From Alphaproteobacteria bacterium (GTDB taxonomy: Bacteria > Pseudomonadota > Alphaproteobacteria > Caulobacterales > Parvularculaceae): DNA of 9,428 bases. The position numbers were made by a program, and so were the translations under genes. Within the stretch, counting starts at the first letter, position 1; each line of letters begins with the position of its first letter. The notes under the pieces are model-generated. The model saw only the letters and a program-made list of their open reading frames with translations, had not been told where the DNA came from and did not search any database. Location: contig JAUIEG010000067.1 in the NCBI GenBank assembly GCA_030428745.1, positions 1 through 9,428 on the forward strand. Reading direction: 5' to 3'. Of the stretch, positions 7,067 through 9,428 are shown piece after piece.

Positions 7067-7132
7067 TCATTCCTCAATACATAATGCGGCTATTATAAAT
7101 TAACCATATGCGAAGATGCTACCATCAGTTGT

Positions 7133-8866
7133 ATGGTCAGCATCAAGAGCAAAAACGTGGTAACGGGCAAATCCCCCACACACGCATCACCTGTTTTAGA
7201 CGGTAATCGCGAGACCGTCTTTTATCTGGTGACGCTGGTCTTTGTCTTTGTCGTCCTCTTGCAGACCATTGCAATGCAGGGCGCGGTTCCCGGCATGACA
7301 GCCCCACGGGTCGCAGGACTAGTTGCTCTGGTTTGTTTTGCTGGAATCGTCGTTTTTTACCGGCTCACCAGACAGCTGAAAATCGCATCAGTTCTACTGA
7401 TCACGACCGCATACACCGGTTCTATCTATGCAGCCTTGATGCAGGGCGGCGCCCCCGCGCCTACACTCAACTACGCGCCATTTCTGCCAATTATAGCGAC
7501 CGTGCTCCTCGGGCGCACCGCCGGCCTTATCTCTTTATGTGTCAGTATTGGCGCTATCGTCTTTTGCACTTACGCTGCGCAGACTGGCTTCGCGCAGCAT
7601 TCGGGGCATTCCGCGGAAGAGCTTCGCATATTGCTTTCCTCCGCAAGCGTGTTGTTAGCCATTGGCGTCACCTCTTATGCTTTCATATATGAAAGCCTCA
7701 TCCTCAAAGCTGTGAAAGACTCTGAAAGCGCAAAATCGGAACTCGAGGAAAAAGCCGCAGCACTCGAAGAAAGCCAGGAGTTTCTATCAACAGTCATGGA
7801 CGCCGCCCATGATGCTATTGTCGCGGCGGACGCCAACGGCAAATTATCAATCTTCAACCGCGCTGCACGAGAGATTCACGGCATAGACGCACAACCGTTG
7901 GATTCACGGGACTGGCCTTCGACCTATAGTCTGTTTGAGGCCGATGGCGTCACCCCGATGAAATTTGAAAATGTACCGCTCTTTTGTGCAATTCAGGGCA
8001 AAAAGGTCTCCGTACGCGAGATGGCGGTTGCTGTTCCCGGTCGCGACATCAGATATATGATAGTGAATGCAACGCCGCTTTATAACGCTCGAAAAGAGCT
8101 GATCGGCGCAGTCGCCACCATGCGGGATGTAACGAAAGAACGGATTCAAGGAGAAGAGATACGATCACAGAATCGTGAAATCGACCAGTTCGCGCGCGTC
8201 GCTTCACTCGATCTTCAAGCCCCTCTGAATCGTATCATTATGACGTCAGAGTCGCTCATAAAGTCGCCCGAAATTCAGGCTTCCGCCAAGACACGCACCG
8301 ACCTTGCGGCGGTCACGCTGGCGGCGAAGAAAATGGGCGCACTCATTAAAGATGTGCTTTACATGTCGCGCCTTCCCATCGGCGAAATCTCACTTCAGCC
8401 AGTGGCCGCCCGTGATTGTATCGAAGCGGCGATCGCTCTCGCCCACCTCAGCGAAGCGGACTGCCGGCTTGATTTTCGCTTTACAGGGTCTCCTGAAGTC
8501 GTCGCGGACCCGAAAAGCCTGACCCATGTTTTCAAAAATCTCATCGAGAATGCATGGAAACATTCAATGCCTGGCGTCCGGGCCCATGCCGAATTCACCT
8601 GTATCATTGAGGACGGCGCCGCAGTTTTCGGCGTCAAGGACAACGGCCCCGGCATGTCGCAGGAACAGATCGACCACCTGTTTACGTCCCTTGAGCGCCT
8701 GCGGACAGATGATGACGCCGCTGGTTCGGGGCTCGGGCTCGCCATCTGCCGCAAATCCCTGGCCCGGATGAGCGGGGAATTCTGGGTGGAATCAGAACCG
8801 GGTCAGGGCTGCCATTTCCGCTTGCGCTTACCGCTGGCGAACCAGCAGGCGAAAATTGCATCTTAA
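7133..8866 (+). CDS. Membrane PAS sensor histidine kinase homologue lacking the phosphoacceptor histidine
   Basis: This 577-residue protein has about six membrane helices (28-47, 59-76, 84-103, 113-126, 129-148, 166-185), a short coiled-coil linker (191-217), a PAS domain (about 214-335, ending ATMRDVTKERI), a DHp/HisKA region (about 344-410) and a HATPase domain (about 420-572). The catalytic domain looks intact: NLIENAWKHS with Asn473 (N box), DNGPGM at 503-508 (G1), LFTSLERL (F box) and GSGLGLAI at 531-538 (G2). The H box reads FARVASLDLQAPL, with Leu359 (codon CTC at 8207-8209) where relatives have the autophosphorylated His. No other His occurs in the DHp helices. It may bind or hydrolyse ATP, or phosphorylate a partner, but should not autophosphorylate at the usual site. 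No response regulator gene is adjacent. The ATG at 7133 lacks a good Shine-Dalgarno; GTG at 7157 is an alternative that would lose only the cytoplasmic N-terminus. Confidence 0.93.
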   Translation: MVSIKSKNVVTGKSPTHASPVLDGNRETVFYLVTLVFVFVVLLQTIAMQGAVPGMTAPRVAGLVALVCFAGIVVFYRLTRQLKIASVLLITTAYTGSIYAALMQGGAPAPTLNYAPFLPIIATVLLGRTAGLISLCVSIGAIVFCTYAAQTGFAQHSGHSAEELRILLSSASVLLAIGVTSYAFIYESLILKAVKDSESAKSELEEKAAALEESQEFLSTVMDAAHDAIVAADANGKLSIFNRAAREIHGIDAQPLDSRDWPSTYSLFEADGVTPMKFENVPLFCAIQGKKVSVREMAVAVPGRDIRYMIVNATPLYNARKELIGAVATMRDVTKERIQGEEIRSQNREIDQFARVASLDLQAPLNRIIMTSESLIKSPEIQASAKTRTDLAAVTLAAKKMGALIKDVLYMSRLPIGEISLQPVAARDCIEAAIALAHLSEADCRLDFRFTGSPEVVADPKSLTHVFKNLIENAWKHSMPGVRAHAEFTCIIEDGAAVFGVKDNGPGMSQEQIDHLFTSLERLRTDDDAAGSGLGLAICRKSLARMSGEFWVESEPGQGCHFRLRLPLANQQAKIAS

Positions 8867-8896
8867 GGGCTTCATTTCCTTTCGTGTTTGAACCTC

Positions 8897-8925
8897 TTGG
8901 GCTTTGACGCCGAGCGCCCTATAAC
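8897..8925 (+). promoter_or_regulatory. cobT: Candidate cobT promoter giving a leaderless transcript
   Basis: TATAAC at 8920-8925 matches five of six -10 bases. TTGGGC at 8897-8902, seventeen bases upstream, is a weaker -35. The usual start distance would place the first transcribed base at about 8932-8933, the A of the cobT start codon. This agrees with the absence of any Shine-Dalgarno before that ATG. Confidence 0.4.
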
Positions 8926-8932
8926 CAGCTCC

Positions 8933-9428
8933 ATGCAGGACAAGGAACAAATCCGCGAATCCTTCAAGCGCGCATTATTGCACGCGACGCGTGCATTATC
9001 GGCCCAGCGGGACGTCGAAGTCTCCTTTGGCGGGGAACACGCCGCCGTTCAGGGGAAATCTGCGCGAATCCCACTCCCGGCGCGTGTGCTTGACCCTGCA
9101 TCGGCCGCCATCGCCCGCGGCGAAAGCGACGCCGCCGCCCTGCGCCTCGCCCACCATGACAGCGCCGCACATGCCCGCCTTGCCCCCAAGGGCGCTGAGG
9201 CGCGCGCCGTTTTCGCCGCTCTCGAAAACGCGCGCTGCGAAGCTATCGGCGCTATGGCGCTGAAAGGCGTCGGGGACAATCTCGCCGCATCCTTGGAAAA
9301 GGTCATCACCGATAAAGGCTATGACCGCCAGTCCGCAACCGACGCCATGCCCATGGCGGATGTGGCGGCGCTTCTCTTACGTGAGCGGCTCACAGGACGG
9401 CAGGCGCCAGCCGCCGCGCAAGGAATCA
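8933..9428 (+). CDS. cobT: Aerobic cobaltochelatase subunit CobT, N-terminal part (partial)
   Basis: The frame is open from ATG 8933 to the right edge (165 codons seen; full-length family members are about 600 residues). The visible part matches the CobT N-terminal domain: FKRALLHATRAL (11-22), VEVSFGGEHAAVQGKSARIPLP (28-49), LRLAHHDSAAHARLAPKG (70-87), ARAVFAALENARCEAIGA (90-107) and a VAALLLRERLTG block (144-155). CobT joins CobS and CobN in the ATP-dependent chelatase that inserts cobalt into hydrogenobyrinic acid a,c-diamide in aerobic cobalamin synthesis. The metal-ion-dependent adhesion-site (VWA-like) C-terminal domain lies outside the window. The start is chosen because family similarity begins about ten residues in and no other start fits. 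No Shine-Dalgarno is present. cobS, often next to cobT, is not directly upstream. Confidence 0.93.
   Translation, partial: MQDKEQIRESFKRALLHATRALSAQRDVEVSFGGEHAAVQGKSARIPLPARVLDPASAAIARGESDAAALRLAHHDSAAHARLAPKGAEARAVFAALENARCEAIGAMALKGVGDNLAASLEKVITDKGYDRQSATDAMPMADVAALLLRERLTGRQAPAAAQGI

Noticed and set aside
7133..8866. Calling the kinase a DivL orthologue
   Set aside because: DivL has Tyr at the position and a different sensory architecture. The shared loss of His is only an analogy, and gene context gives no support for orthology.
1..9428. CRISPR arrays, insertion sequences, tRNA or rRNA genes, phage or defence islands
   Set aside because: No direct repeat arrays, transposase-like frames, cloverleaf-like sequences or defence-protein motifs were seen on either strand.

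Overview
The window looks like chromosomal DNA from an alphaproteobacterium. The evidence is a cobaltochelatase cobT gene, an NnrU-family membrane protein, a TauD-type dioxygenase, a perfect CtrA-type box (TTAA-N7-TTAA) in front of a sensor kinase, and a moderately GC-rich, fairly uniform composition. By general look (M13 lipoprotein peptidase, CtrA box, large lipoprotein of unknown family) I would guess a marine Parvularcula/Hyphomonas-like lineage, but that placement is inference. I see no mobile element, CRISPR array, tRNA or rRNA.

Layout. Bases 1-126 are the 3' end of a rightward TauD/TfdA-family 2-oxoglutarate dioxygenase gene. Facing it is a tightly packed leftward cluster, transcribed in the order apt (adenine phosphoribosyltransferase), NnrU-family membrane protein, family-3 periplasmic solute-binding protein; gaps of 36 and 14 bp suggest one transcript. 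A 256-bp divergent gap (2098-2353) separates apt from a rightward gene for an M13 (neprilysin/PepO-like) zinc metallopeptidase lipoprotein, which ends in a strong intrinsic terminator. Next, apparently with its own promoter, is a 781-residue predicted lipoprotein of no family I recognise. A 239-bp gap rich in A/T at its right end follows, carrying the CtrA-type box, then a six-helix PAS sensor histidine kinase gene. The window closes with the first 165 codons of cobT.

The most notable observation is in the kinase. Its ATP-binding domain is intact (N, G1 and G2 boxes), but the phosphoacceptor histidine of the H box is leucine (Leu359; the box reads VASLDLQAPL where VASHDLQ-PL is usual). This is the same position at which Caulobacter DivL carries tyrosine. 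With a CtrA box overlapping a plausible -35 element, the gene is a candidate for a cell-cycle-linked pseudokinase or allosteric regulator. That function is inference and rests on two independent sequence observations.

Secondary points are the unknown 781-aa lipoprotein with eight post-signal cysteines, a possible leaderless start for cobT (a TATAAC -10 box 7 bp before the ATG, with no Shine-Dalgarno), and the unexplained joining of apt, an NnrU-family gene and a lone solute-binding protein.
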